Source: WLMZ01 sp037139095 (GTDB lineage Bacteria > Actinomycetota > Acidimicrobiia > Acidimicrobiales > Ilumatobacteraceae). Taken from it: a stretch of DNA of 64,000 bases. The stretch's first letter is position 1; every line of letters begins with the position of its first letter. Under the pieces are notes generated by a model. The model did no database searches and was not told the origin of the DNA. It saw only the letters and a list, made by a program, of their open reading frames with translations. Made by a program: the position numbers and the translations under genes. This document shows positions 53,440 through 62,270 of this stretch, in pieces. The DNA is taken from NCBI GenBank assembly GCA_037139095.1, contig JBAXHD010000004.1, positions 49,385 through 113,384 on the forward strand, given 5' to 3'.

Positions 53440-54837
53440 TCAGCGCCCTTGAAATGCTTCCCACGCGTTGTTGAACACCTCAACGACCGTGTCGCCGATG
53501 AAGCGCAACTCGTCGGGCCCGCATGTGAGCGGCGGCGAGAGCACCACTACCGGATCGGCTCGATCGTCGGCGCGGCAAAAGAGTCCGGCCTTGTACAGCA
53601 TTGGTGAGAGATAGCCGCGCAGCAGCCAGTCGCATTCGTCGTCGGTGAACGTGGTCTTGCTCTGCTTGTCCTTCACGAGTTCGGCAACACGGAAATAGCC
53701 GCAGCCGCGAACCTCGCCAACAATTGGAGTCTCGGCGATGCGAGCCATCACGTCGTCGAAGATTGCTTCGTTACGCAACACATTTCCGGGTAGGTCTTCG
53801 CGTTCGAGAATGTCGAGGTTGGCAAGGGCTACAGCGCAACTCACCGGGTGGCCACCAAAGGTGAGACCATGCAGAAAGGTGCGGCCCTCTTCAAGAAACG
53901 GGGCAGCGATTCGGTCGCTCACGATCACGCCGCCCAATGGGGCATAGCCGCTCGTGACGCCCTTTGCGAAGGTGATCATGTCGGGCTGATAGGAGAAACG
54001 CTCGCAACCGAACCAATGTCCGAGGCGACCAAACGCGCAGATCACTTCGTCGCTGATGAGCAGAACGCCGTAGCGATCGCATATTTCGCGCACCCGCTTC
54101 CAATATCCCGGGGGAGGCACGAGCGCTCCGCCAGTGTTCTGCACCGGTTCGAGGATGACGCAAGCAACCGAATCAGGGCCTTCCATGATGATGCGCGTCT
54201 CGATGTCGTCGGCGCAGGCCAAGGTGCATGATCCGGCAGCGGCGCACATTCCGCAGCGATAGCTATTGGTGTTCACTACCTTCACGGTGCCCGGTAGCAG
54301 CGGCTCCCACGGATTCTTGATGGCTGGAATACCCGTGATCGAAAGCGCTCCGAGCGTGGTGCCGTGGTATGCGTAGTGCCGGCTGATGATTTTGCGACGC
54401 ATCGGTTGGCCAATCTCGGCGAAGTATTGCACCGCCAATTTCCATGCGCTTTCGACAGCCTCGCTTCCGCTTGATGTGAAGAACACACGGTTCAAATCGC
54501 CGGGAGCCAGCTCGGCAAGACGAGCAGCGAGCCGAATGCCGGGCTCGTGACCGAAACTCCATAACGGGAAATAGGCCAGGGTGGCCGCTTGTTGCGTTGC
54601 TGCCTCGGCGAGCTCGCGGCGCCCGTGGCCTACCTGCACTGTGAACAGTCCCGAGAGTCCGTCGAGCAGCCGATGGCCGTGCTGATCAAAAACGTAGTTG
54701 CCCTCGCCGCGCACGATGATGGGCAGCGGTTCTGTCTGGAATCCACTGAGTTGGGTGAAGTGTCCCCACAAATGGCGTCGCGCTGCTTGCTGCAATGCCT
54801 CAACGCTGTCTGCGGCGGGAACGTTTTGTTGGTCCAT
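53440..54837 (-). CDS. class III aminotransferase, probable diamine/omega-amino acid transaminase
   Basis: PLP enzyme of fold type I, 465 residues. Visible sites: SSGSEAVESAWKLA (phosphate loop), HYAYHGTTLGALS, ISDEVICAFGR with Asp263, and Schiff-base Lys292 in TFAKGVTSGY. It resembles putrescine- or beta-alanine-pyruvate transaminases. A cysteine cluster Cys195-x2-Cys198-x5-Cys204-x3-Cys208 interrupts the usual region before the PLP Asp and could bind a metal. It is divergent from the polyamine transporter operon over a 152-bp gap with inverted repeats. The substrate assignment is inferred from these neighbours. Confidence 0.87.
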   Translation of the reverse strand: MDQQNVPAADSVEALQQAARRHLWGHFTQLSGFQTEPLPIIVRGEGNYVFDQHGHRLLDGLSGLFTVQVGHGRRELAEAATQQAATLAYFPLWSFGHEPGIRLAARLAELAPGDLNRVFFTSSGSEAVESAWKLAVQYFAEIGQPMRRKIISRHYAYHGTTLGALSITGIPAIKNPWEPLLPGTVKVVNTNSYRCGMCAAAGSCTLACADDIETRIIMEGPDSVACVILEPVQNTGGALVPPPGYWKRVREICDRYGVLLISDEVICAFGRLGHWFGCERFSYQPDMITFAKGVTSGYAPLGGVIVSDRIAAPFLEEGRTFLHGLTFGGHPVSCAVALANLDILEREDLPGNVLRNEAIFDDVMARIAETPIVGEVRGCGYFRVAELVKDKQSKTTFTDDECDWLLRGYLSPMLYKAGLFCRADDRADPVVVLSPPLTCGPDELRFIGDTVVEVFNNAWEAFQGR

Positions 54838-54869
54838 GAGTGTCGATACTGCACCTCTGCTCGTGGAAG

Positions 54870-54937
54870 GGCAAACGAATTGAGTTGTTTCGGCAGCGTG
54901 AAATGGTCCGGCACGAGACGTAGCTGGTTCGTTTGCC
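54870..54937. promoter_or_regulatory. 10-bp inverted repeat in the transaminase/potA gap
   Basis: GGCAAACGAA (54870-54879) and TTCGTTTGCC (54928-54937) are perfect complements 48 bases apart, symmetrically placed between the two divergent start codons. Such spacing fits two half-operators for a shared regulator, possibly with looping. No regulator gene is adjacent. Confidence 0.45.
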
Positions 54938-54945
54938 GTTGAGCG

Positions 54946-54968
54946 CGGTGTCTACACTAACGACACCG
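54946..54968 (+). promoter_or_regulatory. inverted repeat around a -10-like box before potA
   Basis: CGGTGTC (54946-54952) and GACACCG (54962-54968) flank TACACT (54953-54958), a plausible -10 for the pot operon. The -35 is unclear. The arrangement suits a repressor site covering the promoter. Confidence 0.45.
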
Positions 54969-54989
54969 TAAAGATGGGGGTTCGAGGGT

Positions 54990-56111
54990 ATGAGTCAAGA
55001 CCGCGGCAGCGTCGAACTCGTCGACGTCACCAAGCGCTTTGGCTCGATGGTGGCCGTCGACAAGCTCAACCTTGACATTCGTGCAGGCGAGTTCCTGTCG
55101 TTGTTAGGCCCTAGCGGCTGTGGCAAGACCACAACCCTTCGCATGCTCGCTGGCTTTGAGCAACCCGACGAAGGTCACATTCGCATCAGCGGCGAATTCG
55201 TGCAGGGTGTTCCGCCCTACAAGCGAGACGTGAACACCGTCTTTCAGCAGTACGCATTGTTTCCCCACATGTCAGTGTCCGAGAACGTGGCATACGGCCT
55301 GCGTCAACGCCACGTCTCTAAAGCCGACATCGCCGTTCGGGTGGCCGAAGCGCTCGACATGGTGAAGATGACCAAGCTTGCCGATCGCAAGCCTCGCCAA
55401 ATGTCTGGTGGCCAGCAGCAGCGCGTTGCGCTGGCCCGTGCGCTGGTGAACCGACCCAGTGTGCTGTTGCTCGACGAGCCGCTTGGCGCGCTCGACCGCA
55501 AGCTTCGCGAAGAAATGCAGATAGAGCTCAAGCTGCTTCAGAGCCAACTGGGCATCACCTTCGTCTTCGTTACGCACGACCAAGAAGAGGCGATGGGTAT
55601 GAGCGATCGCATTGCGATCATGCTCGACGGTCACATCGAACAACTCGCCGATCCAGAGACCGTCTACGAGCGGCCATCGTCGGCATTTGTTGCTGGCTTC
55701 ATTGGTCGCAACAACTTCTGGCGCGGTGTCTCTACCGGCCAAGGTGTACGCGCGAACGACGGCACCATCTTCGTGTCATCAACTCCCGAACAGCGCGTTG
55801 CGCAAGGCCAGCCAGCGCTGGCCGCTATCCGCCCCGAATGCATTCAGCTCAGCAGCGCCGATCCCGGCCGCGCTCACAACGTGATTGCGGGCACTGTTGC
55901 GGGTGTCTCGCATTATGGCGATGTGCTGCAATACGTGGTTCGCACCGCCGAGCGCGATGTGCTCTCGATGCTTCCCCGCCAAGGCGCGCCGCGCTTGGCT
56001 CCCGGCGATCCAGTGTTTTGTCACTGGGACGACTCCGAGGTGTATCAATTCTCCGCCGAGCAGGCCGATCTGGTGCTGCCCGATCCAGCTGAGGAAATTG
56101 CTCTCGAATAG
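54990..56111 (+). CDS. potA: spermidine/putrescine ABC transporter, ATP-binding subunit
   Basis: Energises polyamine uptake. The 373 residues show Walker [10 protein letters not shown] (40-48), the Q-loop [13 protein letters not shown], the signature [15 protein letters not shown], Walker [12 protein letters not shown] and the switch His in [11 protein letters not shown]. The C-terminal 120 residues form a TOBE-type regulatory domain. It is first in an operon with the binding protein and two permeases. The PotA assignment rests on the PotD- and PotB/C-like partners; related ABC families have similar ATPases. Confidence 0.9.
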   Translation: MSQDRGSVELVDVTKRFGSMVAVDKLNLDIRAGEFLSLLGPSGCGKTTTLRMLAGFEQPDEGHIRISGEFVQGVPPYKRDVNTVFQQYALFPHMSVSENVAYGLRQRHVSKADIAVRVAEALDMVKMTKLADRKPRQMSGGQQQRVALARALVNRPSVLLLDEPLGALDRKLREEMQIELKLLQSQLGITFVFVTHDQEEAMGMSDRIAIMLDGHIEQLADPETVYERPSSAFVAGFIGRNNFWRGVSTGQGVRANDGTIFVSSTPEQRVAQGQPALAAIRPECIQLSSADPGRAHNVIAGTVAGVSHYGDVLQYVVRTAERDVLSMLPRQGAPRLAPGDPVFCHWDDSEVYQFSAEQADLVLPDPAEEIALE

Positions 56112-56113
56112 TC

Positions 56114-56128
56114 GTCGGGTTCGCCGAC
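56114..56128 (+). other. short hairpin between potA and potD
   Basis: GTCGG (56114-56118) and CCGAC (56124-56128) with loop GTTCG, three bases after the potA stop. In transporter operons such intergenic stems often stabilise or partly end the transcript; here the effect is only inferred. Confidence 0.3.
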
Positions 56129-56201
56129 AATCCTGTCAACTCACCTACATTCCACACTTGGCCGCACGTGCCGAAGAGGTCTCCAGAAAGGGCCATACGC
56201 A

Positions 56202-57389
56202 ATGAATCACTCAGACGACACCACTCGAATTCTGATTTCGAAACAGGCAGCTCAGCGCGTGGCTGCCACCATCAACCGTCGCCGATTCTTGGCACTCGGC
56301 GGTGGAGCCGCTGCACTCGCTGCGCTCGCTGCATGTGGCAGTAGCTCAAGCTCGAATACCAATGCTTCGCAGAATTCGGGCGGCACGGAGCCGAAGAAGT
56401 TCGCCAAGAATCTCAACATGTTTACGTGGGCCGAGTACGACGATCCCGATCTGTTGAAGAGCTGGGGCAACATCAGCCTCACCATCTTCAACTCAAACGA
56501 AGAGGCCATTCAGAAGCTGGTTCAGGGCGGCGGCTCGTCGGGCTTCGACATGGTGGTTCCTACTGGCGTGTACATCCCGCAACTGGCCAAAGCCGGCATG
56601 CTTGCTGAGCTCGACAAGACAAGAATTCCTAACTTCTCGAATCTCGATCCTGCCTATGCGAACCAGACATGGGACCCAGGCAATAAATACAGCGTCTGTA
56701 AGAACTGGGGCACCACTGGTTGGATCTATGACACCACCATTGTGAAGACCGAGATCAAGACGTGGGCCGACTTCATCAAGGTGGCCCAGACCGAAGCCAG
56801 CGGCAAGACCAGCGTGATCGATACGCCGCCAAACCTTGCTGGCATCTACTTCTGGGCCAACGGCATCGACTGGACCACCGAGAAGACCGAAGACCTCGAT
56901 GCGTGTGCAAAGTTCATGGTGAACGAGTTTGCTCAGCACATCAAAGCCTTCGACTCGTACCCAGGCGTGAACCTCACCACCGGCAGCTACGCGTTGTCGC
57001 AGGTGTGGAACGGCGACGCTCGTCAGGGTCTGCTCAGCGTTAAAGAGGCCAAGGACGACCCAAGTCGTTACAAGTGGGGCATCGGCACTCCAGTGACCGA
57101 ACTCTGGATGGACAACTGGTGCATCCTCAAGAGCGCGAAGAACGTCGATGCTGCATACGACTTCATCAACTTCATCCTTGATCCCGCCAACAGCGTGAAA
57201 GATCTCAACTTCCATGGCTACAACACCGGCATCAAAGGCGTCGATGCCCTTGCGGCCGACATCGATTTCAAAGACATGGTCTTCTTCGACGATGCGCAAG
57301 TGGCAACCATGCGTTCGGGCGCAGTGAACTCGGCGCAGGAGAAGATTGTGAAGATCTACAGCGATGTGAAAGCCAAGGCTGGCGGCTGA
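56202..57389 (+). CDS. potD: polyamine-binding lipoprotein of the ABC transporter
   Basis: Extracytoplasmic substrate-binding protein, 395 residues. The leader joins a twin-arginine motif (NRRRFLALGGG, Arg26-28) to a lipobox ending LAAC with Cys45, so it is probably Tat-exported and lipid-anchored. A Ser/Asn-rich linker follows, then the bilobed domain: NMFTWAEYDDPDLLKSWG, FNSNEEAIQKLVQGG, FDMVVPTGVYIPQLAKAGM and NWGTTGWIYD, all PotD-like. The start ATG follows AGAAAGGG. Ligand identity (putrescine or spermidine) is not resolved. Confidence 0.9.
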   Translation: MNHSDDTTRILISKQAAQRVAATINRRRFLALGGGAAALAALAACGSSSSSNTNASQNSGGTEPKKFAKNLNMFTWAEYDDPDLLKSWGNISLTIFNSNEEAIQKLVQGGGSSGFDMVVPTGVYIPQLAKAGMLAELDKTRIPNFSNLDPAYANQTWDPGNKYSVCKNWGTTGWIYDTTIVKTEIKTWADFIKVAQTEASGKTSVIDTPPNLAGIYFWANGIDWTTEKTEDLDACAKFMVNEFAQHIKAFDSYPGVNLTTGSYALSQVWNGDARQGLLSVKEAKDDPSRYKWGIGTPVTELWMDNWCILKSAKNVDAAYDFINFILDPANSVKDLNFHGYNTGIKGVDALAADIDFKDMVFFDDAQVATMRSGAVNSAQEKIVKIYSDVKAKAGG

Positions 57390-57392
57390 CCC

Positions 57393-58343
57393 ATGGCGGC
57401 AACACTCGGAGCGCAGCCACGGCAGCAACGCACGTGGCTGCGCGCCCCGAAGTTCCTTCTCGCGATTCCATCGTTTGTCTGGTACGTGTTTCTCTTTGTC
57501 GTGCCGGTGTGCCTTGTCATCGTCAATAGCTTCGGCCGCAAAGTCACCGGCTCGCCCGGCAAGGTTGATCTCAGTTCGCCCAGCCTCGATCGCTATCACG
57601 AGGTTGTCAGCGGTTCATTTGCGTCGCTGCTCAAGCAGACGATGTTCACATCGATTCTCGGCACGGTGCTGTGTCTGCTGATCAGCCTGCCGGTGGCCTA
57701 TTTGCTTGCATTCAAAGTTGGCCCGAAGGCAAAGACAGCGGTGCTGGCGTTGCTGATGGTTCCGTTCTTCGCCAACTTTTTGTTGCGCACCCTTGCGTGG
57801 CGAATCGTGCTGCAGCCGCGTGGTTTCGTGTCTAACTTTTTGCAGTCGGGTCATTGGTTCACGTTCGGTCAAGCATTGCGCAGCGGACCGATTCAGATTC
57901 TTGATACGCGTACTGCGGTACAGATCGCCATTGTCTACAACTACTTGCCGTTGATGATCTTCCCGCTGTGGGTGGCTCTCGACCGGGTCGAGTTGCACCT
58001 GCGCGAAGCCTCGAAAGATCTCGGCGCCAATCGCATTCGAACGTTCCTTCAAGTAACCCTGCCGTTGGCTGGGCCCGGAATCGTTGCTGGTTTGATCTTG
58101 GTGTTTGTGCCGTTGTCGGGCGACTACGTCACAGCGGCGCTGCTTGGTGGAGCCAAGGGCAACATGATCGGAGCCGAGGTTGCCAACCAGTACTTCAAGG
58201 CGCAAGACGCGGCCTCTGGCTCTGCAATCGCAGTGTCACTGATTATTTCGATCCTTCTGGTGCTCGGTGTGCTGGCTACCTGCTTCTGGTTCATCTCAAA
58301 ACTGCTCAAAGCAAACCGAGCAGTAGCCGTGGTTGCGCGATGA
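57393..58343 (+). CDS. potB: polyamine ABC transporter permease, PotB type
   Basis: Integral membrane permease, 316 residues with six hydrophobic segments. The N-terminal helix (LLAIPSFVWYVFLFVVPVCL) and the EAA-like loop LREASKDLGANRIRTFLQV before the last two helices match PotB. NFLLRTLAWRIVLQ is also typical. It starts three bases after potD and overlaps potC by four, so the transporter subunits are produced together. Confidence 0.9.
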   Translation: MAATLGAQPRQQRTWLRAPKFLLAIPSFVWYVFLFVVPVCLVIVNSFGRKVTGSPGKVDLSSPSLDRYHEVVSGSFASLLKQTMFTSILGTVLCLLISLPVAYLLAFKVGPKAKTAVLALLMVPFFANFLLRTLAWRIVLQPRGFVSNFLQSGHWFTFGQALRSGPIQILDTRTAVQIAIVYNYLPLMIFPLWVALDRVELHLREASKDLGANRIRTFLQVTLPLAGPGIVAGLILVFVPLSGDYVTAALLGGAKGNMIGAEVANQYFKAQDAASGSAIAVSLIISILLVLGVLATCFWFISKLLKANRAVAVVAR

Positions 58344-59167
58344 AGAAGTACTTCAGCATCACCAACGCGCTCGGCGCATGGGCTGCGGTTGTCATCGCGT
58401 TTTTGTTCACGCCCATTTTGTTTCTTGTGGCGATGTCGTTCAACGAGTTCAAGAGCATCTTCAAATGGACTGGCTTCTCCACCGTGTGGTGGTCGCGCAT
58501 GCTCGACAACACCACGCTCACGAGTTCAGTGAAGGTGTCCATTGAGGTAGCGGTCATCAGCACGTTGCTTGCGTTAGTGCTCGGCACGTTGGCCGGACTC
58601 ACGCTCGCCCGAAAGCCGGGCAAGTGGACCGCTGGCTTCGTTGGAGTCATCCTGCTCATCTTGGTCACCCCCGAGATCGTCGATGGCGCTGGGCAGCTCA
58701 GTTGGTTCGTGCGTCTCGGTGGCCCGTTCCGCGAAGGCCTCTTGCCGATTGTGCTGGTGCATACGGTGTTCAGCTCTGCTGTGGTCACGCTCATCGTTCG
58801 TGCTCGCGTTTCGGGGCTCGATGCTCGCCTCGAAGAAGCAGCCGCCGACCTGTTCGCTACTCCCACACGCGCCTTCTGGCAGATCACCTTGCCGCTGGTG
58901 ATGCCCGCTGTGTTGTCGGGCGGAATGCTCGCCTTCACGCTTAGCCTCGACAACGTTGTGTCCACCAGCTTCGTGAGTCCTGCCGGTGTCACAACGTTCC
59001 CCAACTATGTCTTTGGCTTGTCGGGTGGAATCATTCGCCCCGAGGTCGCGGCAATGGCCACGCTGTTTATTGGCGCCACCTTGATGGCGGTCGCGATTGT
59101 TGCTCTGGTGCTTCGTCGGGGCGGCCAATCGGGCTCCGAAATCGCCGCTACCTTCACCGGCAACTGA
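58340..59167 (+). CDS. potC: polyamine ABC transporter permease, PotC type
   Basis: Second permease, 275 residues from the ATG overlapping the potB stop (ATGA). Six hydrophobic segments; VAMSFNEFKSIFKWTGFSTVWW in the first loop and the EAA-like LEEAAADLFATPTRAFWQI are PotC features. A longer upstream frame lies within potB and is rejected. The flavin amine oxidase gene follows after 12 bases, tying uptake to breakdown. Confidence 0.9.
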   Translation: MKKYFSITNALGAWAAVVIAFLFTPILFLVAMSFNEFKSIFKWTGFSTVWWSRMLDNTTLTSSVKVSIEVAVISTLLALVLGTLAGLTLARKPGKWTAGFVGVILLILVTPEIVDGAGQLSWFVRLGGPFREGLLPIVLVHTVFSSAVVTLIVRARVSGLDARLEEAAADLFATPTRAFWQITLPLVMPAVLSGGMLAFTLSLDNVVSTSFVSPAGVTTFPNYVFGLSGGIIRPEVAAMATLFIGATLMAVAIVALVLRRGGQSGSEIAATFTGN

Positions 59168-59179
59168 TCCGCCAACATC

Positions 59180-60505
59180 ATGCGAATTGTTGTTGTGGGC
59201 GCAGGGCTCGCTGGCCTGACGGCCGCCGAGCTGCTGCACAACGCCGGATGCGAAGTCACCGTGCTCGAAGCCTCGAACCGAGTGGGCGGTCGCGCCTTCA
59301 CCCGTAGCGCCGAGTTCATCAATGGGCAATGTGCTGAGGCGGGTGCCGAATGGGTCGACAACGTGCATTCGCGTATGCGTGGCCTCGTCGATCGGTTCGG
59401 CCTGCGCATGGACGACAACGCCACCGCTTGGACAACCATTCGGCGCTGGTTGTTCCGCGACGGAGCGCTGCTCGGCCCAGCAGACCTCGCTCGCATTGAC
59501 TCACAGTTAGGCGATGAACTCGATCGCCTCGAGGACTTCTTTGCCTCGGTAGCGGTGGGTATACATGACCCCGCCCAGCCTGGGCTGCATCCGCAGGCGG
59601 CGCACTTCGATGCGTTGTCGGCAGCCGACATCATCGATCAGCTCGAACTCGGCGAACTGGCCCGGCTATTCGCAGCACGCAATATGCAGGGCGAGTTTGC
59701 GGCTGAGCCACGCGAGGTGTCGGCGCTGTTTATTGCTCAGCAGCGAGCGCTCTACGAAGCGGCTGCCACACCGCATCACGAGGTGGTGGCGCAGCGCATT
59801 GTTGGGGGAGTCAGCGGTGTTACGGCTGGGCTCGCTTCGGCGTTGCCGGCGGGAATGATTCGGTTTGGCCAGCCGGTCGAAGCAATCACCATCGACGAAA
59901 CCGGGGCTCACGTGCGCTCGGTTGCGAACACATATCACGCAGATCAGGTGGTGCTTGCTTGCTCGCTGGTGCCGCTGCGCTCTGTGTTGTTCGACCCGCC
60001 GTTGCCTCAGGCGCTCGCAGCGGCCGTGCACGGTCTTGGCTACGGCCGTGTCACCAAGACAGCGTTGCAATATCCAGAGCGCGTGTGGCCCGCCGGCTAC
60101 GCCACAACAACTGGTCGGGCGCAGCGCGTGTATGAGCCAACCGTTGGTGATCCGGCCGAGTCCGGAATCTTGATGGGCTACACCGGTGGCGATGGCGGAA
60201 CGCGTTTGGCCGAGCTCACCGAGAGCGAGCGCATGAGCGCGATAGAGCTCAGCCAACGCGAGATGTACCCAGTACTGCCGCCGCCGCTGGGTGGCTTCTC
60301 GCAAGCATGGTCGGGGCTGCCGCTGTTTGGCGGCAGCTATTGCGTGTACCGCCCTGGCGAAGTCACTCGTTTTTGGGATCTACTGCGACAGCCTCACGGA
60401 TGCATTCACTTTGCTGGTGAGCACACGGCAACCTGGACGGGCTACCTCGAGGGAGCGGTCGAGAGCGGCGAGACAGTTGCGTCGCGACTCCTCGCGAACC
60501 GCTAG
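59180..60505 (+). CDS. FAD-dependent amine oxidase (polyamine/monoamine oxidase-like)
   Basis: Oxidises an amine to an aldehyde with release of hydrogen peroxide. The 441 residues begin with the FAD loop VVVGAGLAGLTAAELL, then VLEASNRVGGRAFT and the second FAD contact GAEWVD; the C-terminal FAEHTATWTGYLEGAVESG-type motif (HFAGEHTATWTGYLEGA) closes the FAD site. It lies 12 bases after potC. I infer a polyamine substrate from the operon, but monoamines are possible. No signal peptide, so it is cytoplasmic. Confidence 0.87.
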   Translation: MRIVVVGAGLAGLTAAELLHNAGCEVTVLEASNRVGGRAFTRSAEFINGQCAEAGAEWVDNVHSRMRGLVDRFGLRMDDNATAWTTIRRWLFRDGALLGPADLARIDSQLGDELDRLEDFFASVAVGIHDPAQPGLHPQAAHFDALSAADIIDQLELGELARLFAARNMQGEFAAEPREVSALFIAQQRALYEAAATPHHEVVAQRIVGGVSGVTAGLASALPAGMIRFGQPVEAITIDETGAHVRSVANTYHADQVVLACSLVPLRSVLFDPPLPQALAAAVHGLGYGRVTKTALQYPERVWPAGYATTTGRAQRVYEPTVGDPAESGILMGYTGGDGGTRLAELTESERMSAIELSQREMYPVLPPPLGGFSQAWSGLPLFGGSYCVYRPGEVTRFWDLLRQPHGCIHFAGEHTATWTGYLEGAVESGETVASRLLANR

Positions 60506-60517
60506 CGTTTCGGCATC

Positions 60518-61441
60518 ATGCCAAGTACCAACGCGCCCCGTGTCGCGCTCGGGCCCTCGTTCGCTCCGTCTTGGATGGCCGATGCCATCGTCGCCGGCGG
60601 CGGAGAAGTTGTTGATCTTGCCGATGCCGAGGCATTGGTCTGGGCGAGTGGCAAAGATGCCAATCTTCTTGCCGACACGCTCGCCGATGCCGATCACATT
60701 CGGTGGGTGCAGTTGCCCTTTGCTGGCATTGAGCCCTTTGTCCATCTGATCGACCACGATCGCCTCTGGACCTGCGCCAAGGGTGTCTTCGCCGAACCCT
60801 GCGCCGAGATGGCGCTCACGCTGGCGTTGGCGGGCATGCGCGGCCTCAGCACCTATTCGCGAGCCGCCTCGTGGGGTCGCCCACAGGGCACCAACCTCAC
60901 GGGTGCCCGTGTCACCGTGTTGGGCGGCGGCGGCATTGCCGAAGCGTTCCTGCGTCTCATCAAGCCGTTCGATTGTCACGTCACTGTTGTGCGCAACACG
61001 GTGCAAGAGATGGATGGCGCCGACATCGTGGTCGAGCCCGACCAGTATGCGCATTGCTTACCCGGCGCCGACCTTGTGGTGCTTGCGCTAGCCCTCACCC
61101 CCGATACTGAGGGCATGATCTCGCGCAGCGAGCTTGAGATGATGGAGCCGCATGCGTGGCTCATCAACGTGGCGCGTGGCCGGCACGTTGTCACCGACGA
61201 TCTCGTGTGGGCGTTGCAGAACAACATCATCGGCGGCGCTGGTCTCGATGTCACCGACCCTGAGCCGCTTCCCGAGGGGCACCCGTTGTGGTCGCTGCCG
61301 AACTGCATCATCACGCCGCATGTGGCCAACACTCCAGAGATGGCTGTGCCGTTGCTGTCGGCACGCATTACCCAAAACGTGCGGCTATATGCCGAGGGTG
61401 CCGAGCTCATCGGTCCGGTTCATCTCGATCGCGGTTACTAG
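60518..61441 (+). CDS. D-isomer-specific 2-hydroxyacid dehydrogenase-family protein
   Basis: NAD(P)-dependent 2-hydroxyacid/2-ketoacid oxidoreductase, 307 residues. The cofactor loop is VLGGGGIAEAFL (GGGGIA rather than the common GLGxIG), and the catalytic residues are in INVARG (Arg), DPEPLPEGHPLW (Glu) and ITPHVAN (His). It follows the amine oxidase by 12 bases and ends the likely pot operon. Its place in polyamine use is unclear; glyoxylate or hydroxypyruvate reduction is possible. Confidence 0.87.
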   Translation: MPSTNAPRVALGPSFAPSWMADAIVAGGGEVVDLADAEALVWASGKDANLLADTLADADHIRWVQLPFAGIEPFVHLIDHDRLWTCAKGVFAEPCAEMALTLALAGMRGLSTYSRAASWGRPQGTNLTGARVTVLGGGGIAEAFLRLIKPFDCHVTVVRNTVQEMDGADIVVEPDQYAHCLPGADLVVLALALTPDTEGMISRSELEMMEPHAWLINVARGRHVVTDDLVWALQNNIIGGAGLDVTDPEPLPEGHPLWSLPNCIITPHVANTPEMAVPLLSARITQNVRLYAEGAELIGPVHLDRGY

Positions 61442-61490
61442 TCCACTCAGCGATGCGCTCGATGCGTTGCCTGTCTAACGTAGGCGCATC

Positions 61491-62099
61491 GTCAACCATT
61501 ACGAATGCCTCGGAGTATCGCCTGCAGCAAGTCGCGAAGACATTCGCGTTGCGTATCGCACTCTCGCGCGGCGGTTTCACCCAGATGCCAAAGGCGAGTC
61601 ATCGGCCGTTCGGATGGCTGAGATTAACAACGCATGGAGGGTGCTCTCTGACCCCGCTTCACGTGCTGCCTACGACCTGAGCCTCGACCGTGCTCGTCGG
61701 GCCGCCTATGGCAGCGCTGCGCAAGCAGGTGGGGCGACCCCTCGGTCTGGGTACAACGCTGCCTCGGCGGCGCAGCACGTAGTGATTGCGCCGACGCCAT
61801 CAAAGTTTCCTTGGCGGTTCATGGCAGTGATGGGTGTGCTCGGAATTGCCTTCGTGTTGGTGAATGCAGCGTTCACAAAGCCAGGTTCTCCGATCAAACC
61901 CGACAACCTCATCGAGGCCGGCTCGTGTGTTGATATCGCCGACAACGGCGATGCCATTGAGGTGCTGTGCAATGGTGCCAACGACGGCGTTGTGCAGTCG
62001 CTGATCTCATTCGATGCGGTGTGCACCCAAGGAACCGAGTCTCACCGAGACCGTCAAGGCATGGGGCAGGTGTGCGTGCGGTTGGCTCAGTCGCGATGA
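61491..62099 (+). CDS. J-domain membrane protein without a canonical start codon
   Basis: A DnaJ-type domain followed by one membrane helix (WRFMAVMGVLGIAFVLVNAAF) and an outside C-terminal domain with three cysteines. The frame encodes HYECLGVSPAASREDIRVAY, then RRFHPDAKG with the HPD motif and MAEINNAWRVLSDPASRAAYD. No ATG, GTG or TTG lies between the upstream in-frame TAA (61476) and the J-domain. At the expected start the codon is GTC (61491), before AACCATTAC; ATC precedes it. The first ATG (61614) would delete the HPD motif. A GTG-to-GTC change, a sequencing error or a rare start would explain this. About 202 residues if read from GTC. Confidence 0.7.
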   Translation, partial: VNHYECLGVSPAASREDIRVAYRTLARRFHPDAKGESSAVRMAEINNAWRVLSDPASRAAYDLSLDRARRAAYGSAAQAGGATPRSGYNAASAAQHVVIAPTPSKFPWRFMAVMGVLGIAFVLVNAAFTKPGSPIKPDNLIEAGSCVDIADNGDAIEVLCNGANDGVVQSLISFDAVCTQGTESHRDRQGMGQVCVRLAQSR

Positions 62100-62172
62100 T
62101 CGAATCAACGAACGCGGCGTTGGTCAACGAGTAGGCGCTGCGGCTGTGCGCTGCTACCATACGAGCGCCTTC

Positions 62173-62245
62173 GGGCGATTAGCTCAGTTGGTAGAGCGCT
62201 ACGTTCACACCGTAGAGGTCATCGGTTCGAGACCGGTATCGCCCA
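62173..62245 (+). tRNA. tRNA-Val (CAC anticodon)
   Basis: A full cloverleaf of 73 bases: acceptor GGGCGAT/ATCGCCC, D stem GCTC/GAGC with AGTTGGTA loop, anticodon stem CTACG/CGTAG with loop TTCACAC (anticodon CAC, reading GTG), and T stem ATCGG/CCGGT with TTCGAGA. The discriminator is A and CCA is not encoded. TACCAT (62155-62160) could be its -10 box. Confidence 0.95.
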
Positions 62246-62254
62246 CAAACAAAG

Positions 62255-62270
62255 CCGCATATTCTTGCGG
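62255..62270 (-). terminator. intrinsic terminator of the sigma factor gene
   Basis: Read on the minus strand, CCGCA-AGAATA-TGCGG directly follows the sigma gene stop and is then followed by CTTTGTTTGT, a T-rich run. It sits between the convergent tRNA and sigma genes and may act in both directions. Confidence 0.55.

Noticed and set aside
61614..62099. ATG 61614 as the true start of the J-domain protein
   Set aside because: It would delete the HPD motif and most of the J-domain, which is clearly encoded in frame just upstream.
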